The notes beneath the pieces were generated by a model. It had not been told where the DNA came from. It worked only from the letters and a program-made list of their open reading frames with translations, and ran no database searches. The position numbers and the translations under genes are program-made. Positions 26,494 to 34,791 of a DNA stretch of 64,000 nucleotides are shown here, piece after piece. This stretch comes from Iphinoe sp. HA4291-MV1. Lineage in GTDB: Bacteria > Cyanobacteriota > Cyanobacteriia > Cyanobacteriales > Nostocaceae. The stretch covers positions 124,001-188,000 of the forward strand of contig JAHHHH010000001.1 of NCBI GenBank assembly GCA_019359415.1, in the 5' to 3' direction. Each line of letters begins with the position of its first letter. Within the stretch, counting starts at the first letter, position 1.

Positions 26494-27651
26494 ATGTATA
26501 TGACAATTTTGAAACATCCATCACTAGCTGTTTTTGCGGCTATCCTAACTACCTTAGGAACAGCACAATTAGCTAGAGCGATAGTAACTACAAATGATCC
26601 AGAACTACATCGAGTGGGGACAGGAGACTTTAGTGGTGTTGCATTGATTACTTCAGTCACAGATGATATAAAGTCTTCTTGTACTGGTTCCTTGTTAAAA
26701 GGAGGCTCCCATATTCTTACGGCAGCTCACTGTCTAACAGACACAAATGGTCAATTTCAAACCAACTACGTAAATACAACACAAGCGACTTTCAATTTGC
26801 CTACAGGTTCAGTCTCAATACCTGTTGTTGACTTTTTTGTGCATCCCGAGTATGACGGTGTGTACTATAAAGGCAACGACATTGCTGTTTTGCGATTAGA
26901 GACACCAGCGCCAAGCGAAGCTGAACAATATGACATTTATCGTGATGAAGATGAAGTTGGTCAAGTTTTCACACAAGTAGGATACGGCTATACAGGTACT
27001 GGATCTACAGGGTATGACTCACAAAGTTCTTTAGACACAGCATACTTTGGTCAGAATCAGTTTGATGCCTTGGTAGATGTTTTTGATTCGGTGTATAGGC
27101 AAGAATTTAAGGATTTTCCTGGAGTCGTTCTTGGAAGTCAATTATTTTTTGATTTCGATAACGCTCAAGCAGAAAATGATGCCTTTGGTGTTCACTTCAA
27201 TATCAATGACTTAGGATTGGGAGTTTCTGAATCCAACTCAGCTCCGGGGGATTCAGGAGCACCAGCATTCATTGACAATTTGATTGCTGGTATTACTTCC
27301 TATAGTTTGAGCGGTTCGGGTATTTCTGCTAACGCAATCAGTACAGATATTGATACGCAAAACAACAGCAGTTTTGGCGAATTTTCCTCAAGAACGCGAA
27401 TATCACATTATGCCCAATTTATTGATGATGCCATTGCAGGTAAAATCTCTGCTGTGGCTGCTCAACCGCAATCAGTGACAAAAAGAGCAAGGATGAAGTC
27501 GCTAAATATCAAAAGACAGCAAAGCTTGAAGGAGACTCCAAAAACAGTTCCAGAATCTACCTCCATACTTGGGATGTTAGCGTTTGGTGCTTGTTGTTTG
27601 CTTTCTCAAAAAAAGGTCAAAAGCCGTTGGTGCAAGGTAACCGTTAAGTAG
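26494..27651 (+). CDS. Secreted trypsin-like serine protease with PEP-CTERM tail
   Basis: Start ATG 26494 or 26500 (MYMTILKHPSLAV…); the frame is open from a GTG at 26452 but the signal peptide starts here. About 385 residues. Signal peptide with LAVFAAILTTLGTAQLARA. Chymotrypsin-fold triad: His in HILTAAHCLTD, Asp in GNDIAVLRLE, Ser in APGDSGAPAF. The C-terminus has VPESTSILGMLAFGACCLLSQKK plus a basic tail: a PEP-CTERM sorting signal (VPE, hydrophobic helix, basic end), so the enzyme is probably exported and processed by an exosortase. Substrate unknown. Single gene. Confidence 0.9.
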   Translation: MYMTILKHPSLAVFAAILTTLGTAQLARAIVTTNDPELHRVGTGDFSGVALITSVTDDIKSSCTGSLLKGGSHILTAAHCLTDTNGQFQTNYVNTTQATFNLPTGSVSIPVVDFFVHPEYDGVYYKGNDIAVLRLETPAPSEAEQYDIYRDEDEVGQVFTQVGYGYTGTGSTGYDSQSSLDTAYFGQNQFDALVDVFDSVYRQEFKDFPGVVLGSQLFFDFDNAQAENDAFGVHFNINDLGLGVSESNSAPGDSGAPAFIDNLIAGITSYSLSGSGISANAISTDIDTQNNSSFGEFSSRTRISHYAQFIDDAIAGKISAVAAQPQSVTKRARMKSLNIKRQQSLKETPKTVPESTSILGMLAFGACCLLSQKKVKSRWCKVTVK

Positions 27652-27837
27652 TAAGTAGGGCGCGTTAACGCGGTGTAACCCACTACAGGCGATTTGCTTA
27701 TTTTGATGCGTTACAGCAACTGCTTAGCGCACCCTACTACTTAGTTAGCTGTGGTAAAAGTAAATTTTTGTGACAATTACCCAAATTTTGTGTAAAATTG
27801 GTCCTCAGTAATTTGCAAACATCCTGCTGTAGTGCCA

Positions 27838-28641
27838 ATGATTTGGTCAAAGTCCCAAAAGATGAAATTATCTGTGCAAAAGATTCAACTTTCCTTCGTC
27901 GCCATCAGTTTAACACTTCTTGGCTGTACACAAGTGCAGGCACAGCCTGAAAACCCCAAGAGACAATTAAACCAAAAGGATAATCAAATGATTGCTAATG
28001 TTGAGGGATACGTAAAACCAGAGCCGCTGAACTCAGCTTTGAAAACTCAATTGGAAAAAGCGACATCAAGCCAGCGCGTAACCCTTTCCCTTTATGCTGC
28101 TAATGGTATTTGGTATGAGGCACTAAGCGCTGTAGGTGCACTGCGTCGCACCAATCCACAAGATACGTCTTGGGTAACTCTATTGCAAACTGTTGGTTTG
28201 AATGATATCACAACTGGAGCAAAAGTGGAGTGCTGTAACCTAGTGCAATTTCAAGGAACCTTTTTTGCGACTGGTGGCGGCGGTGGCGGCGGTGGACAAG
28301 GCGGCGGAGGTGGCGGTGGTAGATACGGCGGTGGCGGCGGTGGACAAGGCGGCGGCGGAGGTGGCGGTGGTAGATACGGCGGTGGCGGCGGTGGACAAGG
28401 CGGCGGCGGAGGTGGCGGTGGTAGATACGGCGGTGGCGGCGGTGGACAAGGCGGCGGCGGAGGTGGCGGTGGTAGATACGGAGGCGGCGGCGGTGGACAA
28501 GGCGGTGGTGGTGGCGGTGGTAGATACGGCGGCGGCGGTGGCGGCGGTGGCGGTGGTGGTGGCGGTGGTGGACAAGGAGGATTAGGGGGACAAGACGGAC
28601 AAGACGGACGAGGTGGACAAGGCGGACAAGGTGGCAAATAA
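27838..28641 (+). CDS. Exported DUF928-like protein with a long glycine-rich tail
   Basis: Start ATG 27838 (MIWSKSQKMKLSVQ); GTG 27832 and ATG 27862 are alternatives. About 267 residues. N-terminus hydrophobic, ending LTLLGCTQVQAQ: either lipobox (LLGC) or an AQA-type cleavage site. Residues 70-140 (LKTQLEKATSSQRVTLSLYAANGIWYEALSAVGALRR, then WVTLLQTVGLNDI) resemble the C-terminal half of the cyanobacterial DUF928 family, shorter than usual. From about residue 143 the chain is almost only Gly, with regularly spaced QGG and GRYGG (five period-19 units), then GQDGQDGRGGQGGQGGK. The DNA of the tail is a GGC/GGT repeat that probably changes length by slippage. Surface or extracellular matrix role is a guess. 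Confidence 0.7.
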   Translation: MIWSKSQKMKLSVQKIQLSFVAISLTLLGCTQVQAQPENPKRQLNQKDNQMIANVEGYVKPEPLNSALKTQLEKATSSQRVTLSLYAANGIWYEALSAVGALRRTNPQDTSWVTLLQTVGLNDITTGAKVECCNLVQFQGTFFATGGGGGGGGQGGGGGGGRYGGGGGGQGGGGGGGGRYGGGGGGQGGGGGGGGRYGGGGGGQGGGGGGGGRYGGGGGGQGGGGGGGRYGGGGGGGGGGGGGGGQGGLGGQDGQDGRGGQGGQGGK

Positions 28642-28689
28642 ACAGTGAATGTATTTTGCTACTGAGCTACTAAGTGTAAGACAAATGGT

Positions 28690-29300
28690 TTGTAAGGGCA
28701 CAGCATGCTGTGCCCCTACGATGTAGTGCATGCAGCCCAAAACCGCTATAGTGTTACACCCAACTCCCTAGAAGACCGATTCACTAATCCCAAAAACCCG
28801 GTTTGGTGTTACCACCGAAGACCGAAATTTCGTTGACTCAACTAGAAGAAACCGGGTTTTTTATTGGACTTTGGACAAAAAAAGTGGTTAGCGAGTAGTG
28901 CTCGCGAAGCAAAAATTAAGCACTAAAAATTACCTCAGTTATGTTTCAAACTAAGAGAGAGAGAGTCAAATGGGTAAAGTCTACTCAGATCTTGCACCTC
29001 TGGGTAGAAGCCTGGACTTAGTCAAAAGCAGCGCAATAAAGTTACATCTCTTTTCTTGGCTTTTCTCGATAAAACAAGGGCTTCAAAGTTCATACTGAGT
29101 GTAAAATATATATAAAATTTTATGGTGCAAGATGTGAGCGCCCAAGGGGCGCGATTACACGCCCGCAACGAATGAAAGAAACACCTCTTTTCCTTCTTTC
29201 CTGTTAAGAGTTCCCTGTTAAGAGTTCCCTGTTCCCTGTGTTTCTTGAGAGTCTAAGGAGATTTACGCAACTTTTTTTGTATTCAGTGTAGATTTTGAGT
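28690..29300. repeat. Repeat-rich non-coding region
   Basis: Contains the perfect 20-bp palindrome GGGCACAGCATGCTGTGCCC (28697-28716), a long-range inverted repeat AAAAACCCGGTTT (28792-28804) / AAACCGGGTTTTT (28849-28861), an element bounded by ATCTTGCACC (28988-28997) and GGTGCAAGAT (29124-29133), and two copies of CTGTTAAGAGTTCCCTG near 29202-29232. No gene seen. Confidence 0.6.
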
Positions 29301-29427
29301 GTTTTTTCACCACGGGATGTACAGAGCGCTTTGGTTGAATGTCGCCAGCCACCCTTCCAAGTGAATTTCCACGGGTTTTGGGAGAATGTCCCGGTTTACC
29401 AATCTGTGAAATAATTCTGTAAAAATC

Positions 29428-29794
29428 ACTATACCTGTTACGCCGCCTACGCCATCAACGCCAGCAACAGAATCATCATTACCAGTCACATCACCACCCG
29501 CCGCCCCAGCAAATGCTAATGACACCCCGTCATTAGTTCCACCAGAAAAACCAGAAGCTATCCCAGAAGCTGCATCTTCTGAGACATCAGAGCCAATAGC
29601 TACAGCAGAAGAACAAAAACAAGAACCAGAGTCCTCCTGGAACAATCTTTCAAGCAGTGGGCGTTATCAAAGGGAATGTGACTTTTACAACTGTTGAGGA
29701 AAAGACAACAGCGACCATTGCGATCGCAGAACAATGGTCACCACTGGAACCACCGGGTGGTATAGCAATCTTACTCAATCTGTTTGAGAAATAA
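29428..29794 (+). pseudogene. Frameshifted proline-rich protein remnant
   Basis: One frame reads TIPVTPPTPSTPATESSLPV…PPAAPANAND…PEKPEAIPEAASSET…EEQKQEPESSWNN and stops at 29695-29697; a second frame, overlapping from about 29655, continues VGVIKGNVTFTTVEEKTTATIAIAEQWSPLEPPGG and ends at 29794. Joining them needs one frameshift. The Pro/Ala/Glu-rich linker followed by a compact domain looks like real protein design, so I read a broken gene; family not identified. The opposite-strand ORF at 29307-29645 is its shadow. Confidence 0.35.
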
Positions 29795-29920
29795 CCTCAG
29801 TTTTTATACGGTGTCTAGTTCCTTTGGGCGCTACTACATATGGTTGGTATCCTAGCCCTTAGGCGACTGCCCTAAGGATATTGCGTTGTGCGCGACTGGG
29901 CTTTAGCCGACTACCCCTTA

Positions 29921-30480
29921 GGCAATCCTCATGTGCATAAGCTGAATTTGTTCACACCTAATAAAAAGAAGGATAAAGATAAACACAATTGTCCCGCTGA
30001 GTCGAACAAGCGGGTTTTTCATTTCAAATAAACCCCTTCCAGAAATACACTGTGAGGGGTTGTTTTTTGTCAACAGACACGTGGGAAACCTAGATTCGTC
30101 ATAGAAAGTTGCCTCTGTACCTTACAAGTATAAATTACATTACCCCTTGCAGGATGCGCTGCGAGGGGCTTGTTTTTGGTTGCTACTCCGTACTTACTTG
30201 TTGTACCTAACAGGTGCATAAGTTGAATTTGCTCGCACCTAGTTAGAGGTACGAAACACACAGTTACCCCGCCTGCTCCGCCGAACAAGCGGGTTTTTCA
30301 TACCTCTATCGTCTTCTATGGGGTGTGGTCAAAACCTGTTGGTAAAGGAATGGACATTGCCCATTGCCTATTGCCCAATGCCCAATGCCCAATGCCCAAT
30401 GCTAACCAACTACTTATGACCACACCCTCTTCTATGTTCCCCTTGCAGAAAACGCTGTGAGGGGCTTGTTTTCGCGGTAT
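29921..30480 (+). repeat. Tandem block of hairpin-bearing repeats (possible sRNA cassette)
   Basis: Two to three copies of a block of about 270 bp. Each has GTGCATAAGYTGAATTTG, then a hairpin of type CCCGCTGAGTCGAACAAGCGGGTTTTT (first copy) or CCGCCGAACAAGCGGGTTTTTC (second), then CCCCTTGCAG…GCTGTGAGGGGCTTGTTTT. The GC stem with T-tract looks like intrinsic terminators. Copies: CAAGCGGGTTTTTCAT near 30006 and 30288; the CCCCTT…GAGGGG hairpin near 30029, 30142 and 30438. No protein reading frame accounts for this. Confidence 0.6.
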
Positions 30481-30552
30481 ACTCTATCACACCGCCGGTG
30501 CCCATAGGCGCGTTGCAGACGATTGCCTTCGGCAGTGCCCTTGGGCAATCGC

Positions 30553-30687
30553 TACGAGATTTGTCAAAAGCACAATCTTAAGTTTGAAGTCGAAGAGATT
30601 GAGTTAGACGACAGGGATGACGCGATAGATTGGATCATTAAAAATCAGCTTGGAAGACGGAATCTGACGCCAGAGCAAGTTAGTTAG
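30553..30687 (+). pseudogene. Remnant of a phage/plasmid-type DNA-binding protein
   Basis: The frame reads YEICQKHNLKFEVEEIEL, DDRDDAIDWIIKNQLGRRNL and TPEQVS, then TAG. The block A.DWII.NQLGRRNLTPEQ is familiar from ParB-like or phage-type proteins with a helix-turn-helix (often continuing YLRG.RYN). Start and C-terminal part are gone, so it is a fragment. Confidence 0.5.
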
Positions 30688-30700
30688 GCACTTAAGCGTA

Positions 30701-30773
30701 ATAAAATGTCCCGCCGTCAAACCCAGATCCTCTACACCAACCCGTTAACTTAATACACGGCGGGACATTTTAT
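30701..30773 (+). terminator. Large perfect inverted repeat, terminator-like
   Basis: ATAAAATGTCCCGCCGT (30701-30717) and ACGGCGGGACATTTTAT (30757-30773) form a perfect 17-bp stem with a 39-base loop, followed by TTTTTT. Strong in both directions. It ends the relic region above. Confidence 0.7.
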
Positions 30774-30861
30774 TTTTTGGATCTCCCTTATACCTTTTCT
30801 CTGTTAGCCGCCAGTGCGGTCCTTCTGACAATCAATCCCTGACTTATTGACAAATGAATTG

Positions 30862-30990
30862 TAATTGAGATCTTGCACCAGCTTCAAAAACCAGGTACGA
30901 GTGCAACTCATACAATCTAGAAATCTTGGTTTTTCGTTAAGAAACCCGGTTTTTTTGGTCTTGTTGGGAATGCTGCAAGATTTGAGGTAA
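30862..30990. repeat. Dispersed repeat with GATCTTGCACC ends
   Basis: GATCTTGCACC near 30870 is balanced by CTGCAAGATTTGAGG near 30971, with AAACCCGGTTTTTTTGG inside. The same words occur near 28790-29133, so this is a related element. The rest of the gap to corA (up to 31284) shows nothing further. Confidence 0.45.
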
Positions 30991-31284
30991 CCTTAATCTG
31001 TCAGCGATGAGCTACGCTCATAATCACATGATATTTCGGCTTGCGTATACCGTCGAGGAATTTCACGCTGCCAAAGGCAGTATCAACTATGCGAGAATGC
31101 TGCAAAGGAGACTTTTGGTTAAGTGTAAATGGTCACACATTCACGCTAAAAAGCCATTGTTGTCAGAATAAATCACCTGATAAATTAATGAGATAAATTC
31201 GCCCACATTGTTCCATCGCATGATCAAAAGTCAAGAGTCCGAAGTCTTAAGAAAATGAACAATGATTAAATCAGCTAAAAATGT

Positions 31285-32439
31285 ATGGCAAGAAAACTTC
31301 GTCGCTCGCCCCAGATCGTCACTAAATCTTATAACGAAGGTAACTTCTATCACCAAAGCGGAACCATACCAGGAACCATAATTATTCCCGCAGATGCTTC
31401 ACCACCAGAGATTACGTTGATTGACTATAATGCTAGCGATGTTATCAGAAAAGAAATAAAAACTCCGGAAGAATGCGCCTCCTATCTAGATACGGAATCT
31501 GTTTCTTGGGTGGAAGTCCAAGGTTTAGGAGATGAAAACATTTTGAGACGGCTGGGAAAGGTGTTTGATTTACATCCTTTGGTTTTGGAAGATATAGTCA
31601 ATTTGCTAGAGCGTCCCAAAATAGAGGAATATGAAGACTATTTGGTGATTATTTGCCGAATGGTCGTACCAAAAGAAAGAAGATATGGATTTTATAGTGA
31701 GCAAGTGAGTTTTGTGTTAGGGAAATATTACTTGCTCACAGTACAAGAGGAACCAGAGCATGATTGTTTAGAGGGGGTAAGAACGCGCATTTGTAACAAC
31801 AAAGGCATTATCCGTAAGCGTGGAGCAGATTATTTAGCCTATAGTTTATTGGATGCAATTATCGATGGTTTTTTTCCAGTTTTAGAGCGTTACGGAGATC
31901 GAATTGAGGAGTTAGAAGAAGAAGTTATAGTAAACCCTTCGCGACAAACACTACAAAAAATTTATCAAGTTCGTCGAGAATTACTACAGTTGCGTCGCTA
32001 CATCTGGCCTCAACGGGATGCAATTAATTCTTTGATTCGCGATGGGAATGAACTTATTAGTGAAGAAGTGAGAATTTATCTGCGAGACTGTTACGACCAT
32101 GCAGTGCAGGTTATGGATATGCTAGAAACTTACCGGGAACTTGCATCTGGGTTGATGGATGTTTATCTTTCAGCAGTCAGTAACAGGATGAATGAAGTTA
32201 TGAAATTTTTGACAGTTATGTCTTCAATTTTTATTCCACTTACCTTTATTGCTGGAATTTATGGTATGAATTTCAACGCTGAAAAATCACCTTGGAATAT
32301 GCCTGAATTGAATTGGTATTGGGGTTATCCGGCTTGTTTAGCATTTATGGCAGTAATTGCCTTTCTACTGGTCTTTATCTTCTGGCGAAGAGGCTGGTTT
32401 CAGAATTTCTCAAAAATTAATCCTGATTCCAAAAGTTGA
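31285..32439 (+). CDS. corA: Magnesium/cobalt transporter CorA
   Basis: 384 residues, ATG 31285. Cytoplasmic N-terminal domain with LGKVFDLHPLVLEDIVN…RPKIEEYEDYLVIICRM and long helices (YGDRIEELEEEVI, RRELLQLRRYIWPQRDAIN, MDMLETYRELASGLMDVYLS), then two transmembrane segments at the C-terminus; the pore signature YGMNFN lies at the end of TM1 (FIPLTFIAGIYGMNF). The tail after TM2 is short and basic (FWRRGWF). All family features are present. CorA pentamers import Mg2+ across the inner membrane, gated by cytoplasmic Mg2+. Single gene; no riboswitch recognised upstream. Confidence 0.95.
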   Translation: MARKLRRSPQIVTKSYNEGNFYHQSGTIPGTIIIPADASPPEITLIDYNASDVIRKEIKTPEECASYLDTESVSWVEVQGLGDENILRRLGKVFDLHPLVLEDIVNLLERPKIEEYEDYLVIICRMVVPKERRYGFYSEQVSFVLGKYYLLTVQEEPEHDCLEGVRTRICNNKGIIRKRGADYLAYSLLDAIIDGFFPVLERYGDRIEELEEEVIVNPSRQTLQKIYQVRRELLQLRRYIWPQRDAINSLIRDGNELISEEVRIYLRDCYDHAVQVMDMLETYRELASGLMDVYLSAVSNRMNEVMKFLTVMSSIFIPLTFIAGIYGMNFNAEKSPWNMPELNWYWGYPACLAFMAVIAFLLVFIFWRRGWFQNFSKINPDSKS

Positions 32440-32492
32440 AATTATCAGCAAGTTGAATCTTAATGAGTGCAAGGGAGTTCATACACTAAGTT

Positions 32493-33206
32493 ATGAGAAA
32501 CGGTGATAACAATTTACTTATTTTAACGCTTTATATAATTGGCATTACTTACACCATTAACCAAATGGTCGAATCAGTTGCTGAACAAGTAAAGATAGAT
32601 TTCAATAAAGCATCTGTAGATGAACAACTGAAAAATCAAAATCTTCAAGACAAGATTGGGATTAGTTTTGGGGGACTGTTAGGTACATTCGACATTACAA
32701 AACCACAATCTTTGTCGATTAATATTCAAAATAAATCCGAGGATTTAGCAATATACGTTGATTGGGACAATTGTGCTTTTGAGGAATTTGACGGAACCTC
32801 AAAGCGAGTCATTCGGATGTCACCAGATATCACCCGTGACTTAGGCGTATTCCAAACTCCCAGTCTTATCGTCTTTGGTAAAACACTTAAAGAATCAGTT
32901 TCATCTGAAAGTGTTTTCCAGTTCGATAAGTTATCTGGAACGTACACAGCAACAAAAAACTCGATAGCCAACGTTCTCAAATGGAAAACAAGCCCCCTTA
33001 GGGCACAAAGACTTGAATTTAACAAATTTATGAGCAGGAAACGCAACTTTGATTTTTCACTAGATTTAGTGTTCCGGCTAGCTGAAACAAATGTGGGTGT
33101 AGCTCAAGGTAGTAATGCACCTCCCCTTTGCATTGTCAAGTGTCCCTTCACGGTGAGAAAACTACCTTGGACATATGCCTTGCCTTGGAATAAGATGCGA
33201 CGATAA
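32493..33206 (+). CDS. Hypothetical membrane-anchored protein
   Basis: 237 residues, ATG 32493. Hydrophobic N-terminus (NLLILTLYIIGITYTIN) suggests one transmembrane anchor or an uncleaved signal, then a soluble region with GISFGGLLGTFDITKPQSLSINIQNKSEDLAIYVDWDNCAFEEFDG. The middle seems rich in beta-strand. I do not recognise the family. It follows corA after 53 bp on the same strand and could share its transcript; it ends 45 bp before the RNase P RNA gene. Confidence 0.65.
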   Translation: MRNGDNNLLILTLYIIGITYTINQMVESVAEQVKIDFNKASVDEQLKNQNLQDKIGISFGGLLGTFDITKPQSLSINIQNKSEDLAIYVDWDNCAFEEFDGTSKRVIRMSPDITRDLGVFQTPSLIVFGKTLKESVSSESVFQFDKLSGTYTATKNSIANVLKWKTSPLRAQRLEFNKFMSRKRNFDFSLDLVFRLAETNVGVAQGSNAPPLCIVKCPFTVRKLPWTYALPWNKMRR

Positions 33207-33250
33207 ACTCAAACGACTGGTTCGGTCATTCAAAGACTACACTGGATATT

Positions 33251-33696
33251 AGGAGAGAGTAGGCGCAGGCGGTTGCAGACTAGTTTCGTTGAGACTGGTT
33301 TGAGGAAAGTCCGGACTCCCGAAAGACCAAACTTGCTGGATAACGTCCAGTGCGAGCGATCGCGAGGATAGTGCCACAGAAACATACCGCCAGAATCAAT
33401 TCAAAATTCAAAATTCAAAGTTCAAAATGAATGATGTTTTTGAATTGATTCTGGTAAGGGTGCAAAGGTGCGGTAAGAGCGCACCAGCACGACTGAGAGG
33501 TCGTGGCTCGGTAAACCCCGGTTGGGAGCAAGGTAGAGGAACTATGGTTGATCTTTTACCAGTTCCGCTAAACAAGAGCCGCTAGAGGCGTTTGGTAACA
33601 AGCGTCCCAGATAGATAACCGCCCTCTTGGTATAGAAAGGTAGTATGCGTTTCTAGATAAGAGAACAGAACCCGGCTTACGTTCCGACTCTCTCCC
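33251..33696 (+). ncRNA. rnpB: RNase P RNA (cyanobacterial type with STRR insertion)
   Basis: Bacterial RNase P RNA, the ribozyme that cuts tRNA 5' leaders. Seen: 5' stem AGGAGAGAGTAGGC pairing with GACTCTCTCC at the 3' end, the conserved GAGGAAAGTCCGGACTCCCG (CR-I region), CAGTGCGAGCGATCGCGAGGATAGTGCCACAGAAAC-like core, the universally conserved AGGGTGCAAAGGTGCGGTAAGAG and CACGACTGAGAGGTCGTGGC block, AAACCCCGGTTGGGAGCAAG, and AGATAGATAACCGCC…ACAGAACCCGGCTTACG near the end. At 33395-33452 the P12 helix tip is replaced by AATTCAAAATTCAAAGTTC-type short repeats, as known in Nostoc relatives. Ends are approximate by a few bases. Confidence 0.96.
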
Positions 33697-33738
33697 TCTT
33701 TTTGTCCTTTATTATTTGTCCTTAGTCTTTTGTTTTTT

Positions 33739-33829
33739 ACTAATGACTAATGACTAATGACTAATGACTAATGACTAATGACTAATGACTAATGACTAAT
33801 GACTAATGACTAATGACTAATGACTAATA
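33739..33829. repeat. Heptanucleotide tandem array (ACTAATG), 13 copies
   Basis: 91 bp of perfect ACTAATG units between rnpB and rnc, ending five bases before the rnc start codon. Unlike the other two arrays it has only one unit type. Confidence 0.95.
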
Positions 33830-33833
33830 ATTA

Positions 33834-34553
33834 ATGAGCATTGCTTATCCACGCCGTCAACGACAGCTCGAAAGCTTAGTCAGAAAATTAGGTCTATCGG
33901 TAGATGCGCCTATAAAATGGCAACTGCTTGACTTAGCGCTGACTCATCCCACTGTCTCCGAGTCAGCAAATTATGAACATTTGGAGTTTGTTGGCGATGC
34001 AGTCGTGCGATTAGTGGCAGCGCTTGTCCTATGGGAAAATTATCCTGATTGTCCAGTGGGAGATTTTGCAGCTATTCGTTCGGTGTTGGTGAGCGATCGC
34101 ATTCTCGCCCAATTAGCCAGAGAATACGGCTTGGAATTATATTTACTCGTTGCAGGCAGTGCGACTGCTGATAGAATTGGTCAGGAGTCAAGACTGGCTG
34201 ATGCCTTTGAAGCAGTCTTAGGTGCTCTTTATTTGAGTACGCACAATCTCGAACTCATCCGCTCTTGGCTAGACCCTCACTTCAAACAACTTGCAGCAGA
34301 AATTCGCCTCGATCCGGCTAGATTTAACTATAAAGCCGCTCTGCAAGAATGGACTCAAGCAAAGTATAAAGTTTTACCTGAATATCGAGTCGTGGAAATT
34401 CATCAACCGCAGCACAATCAAGAGCGTTTTCTGGCTGAGGTATGGCTACACGAACAAAAGCTAGGTGAAGGAAAAGGACGCTCTATCAAAGCTGCTGAAC
34501 AAGCTGCTGCAAAAGTTGCTTTTTTATCACTTGACAATCAGGAAAAGCCCTGA
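33834..34553 (+). CDS. rnc: Ribonuclease III
   Basis: 239 residues, ATG 33834 (MSIAYPRRQRQLESLVRKLG). Double-strand RNA endonuclease. Signature NYEHLEFVGDAVVRL at about residue 46 (canonical HLEFLGDAVL) and the second acidic site in ADAFEAVLGALYLS at about residue 120 supply the metal-binding residues. The C-terminal dsRNA-binding domain (NYKAALQEWTQAKYKVLPEYRV…EVWLHEQKLGEGKGRSIKAAEQAAAKVAF) is complete. Processing of rRNA and some mRNAs is its known role. It sits directly downstream of rnpB; no ribosome site is visible because a repeat array runs up to the start codon. Confidence 0.95.
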   Translation: MSIAYPRRQRQLESLVRKLGLSVDAPIKWQLLDLALTHPTVSESANYEHLEFVGDAVVRLVAALVLWENYPDCPVGDFAAIRSVLVSDRILAQLAREYGLELYLLVAGSATADRIGQESRLADAFEAVLGALYLSTHNLELIRSWLDPHFKQLAAEIRLDPARFNYKAALQEWTQAKYKVLPEYRVVEIHQPQHNQERFLAEVWLHEQKLGEGKGRSIKAAEQAAAKVAFLSLDNQEKP

Positions 34554-34623
34554 AATAAAACGGTAGATGATAAGCTGATAACTTGTTAGTTGTCCTTTAT
34601 CCTTCGTCATTTGTGAATAGCCA

Positions 34624-34791
34624 GTGACCAATGACTAATGACCAATGACTAATGACCAATGACTAATGACTAATGACTAATGACCAATGACTAATGACCA
34701 ATGACTAATGACTAATGACCAATGACTAATGACCAATGACTAATGACCAATGACCAATGACTAATGACCAATGACTAATGACCAATGACTA
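34624..34791. repeat. Heptanucleotide tandem array (ATGACTA/ATGACCA), about 24 copies
   Basis: 168 bp of mixed ATGACTA and ATGACCA units filling the gap between rnc and the oxidoreductase gene; the last unit is the start codon and second codon of that gene. Confidence 0.95.

Noticed and set aside
28240-28637. Antisense Pro-rich and Ala/Thr-rich frames over the glycine tail
   Set aside because: Shadows of the GGC/GGT repeat; no start site or family resemblance.
29307-29645. 112-codon minus-strand frame with Gly/Ser/Val-rich translation
   Set aside because: The plus strand shows a proline-rich, more protein-like reading with typical linker composition; the minus frame is its shadow.
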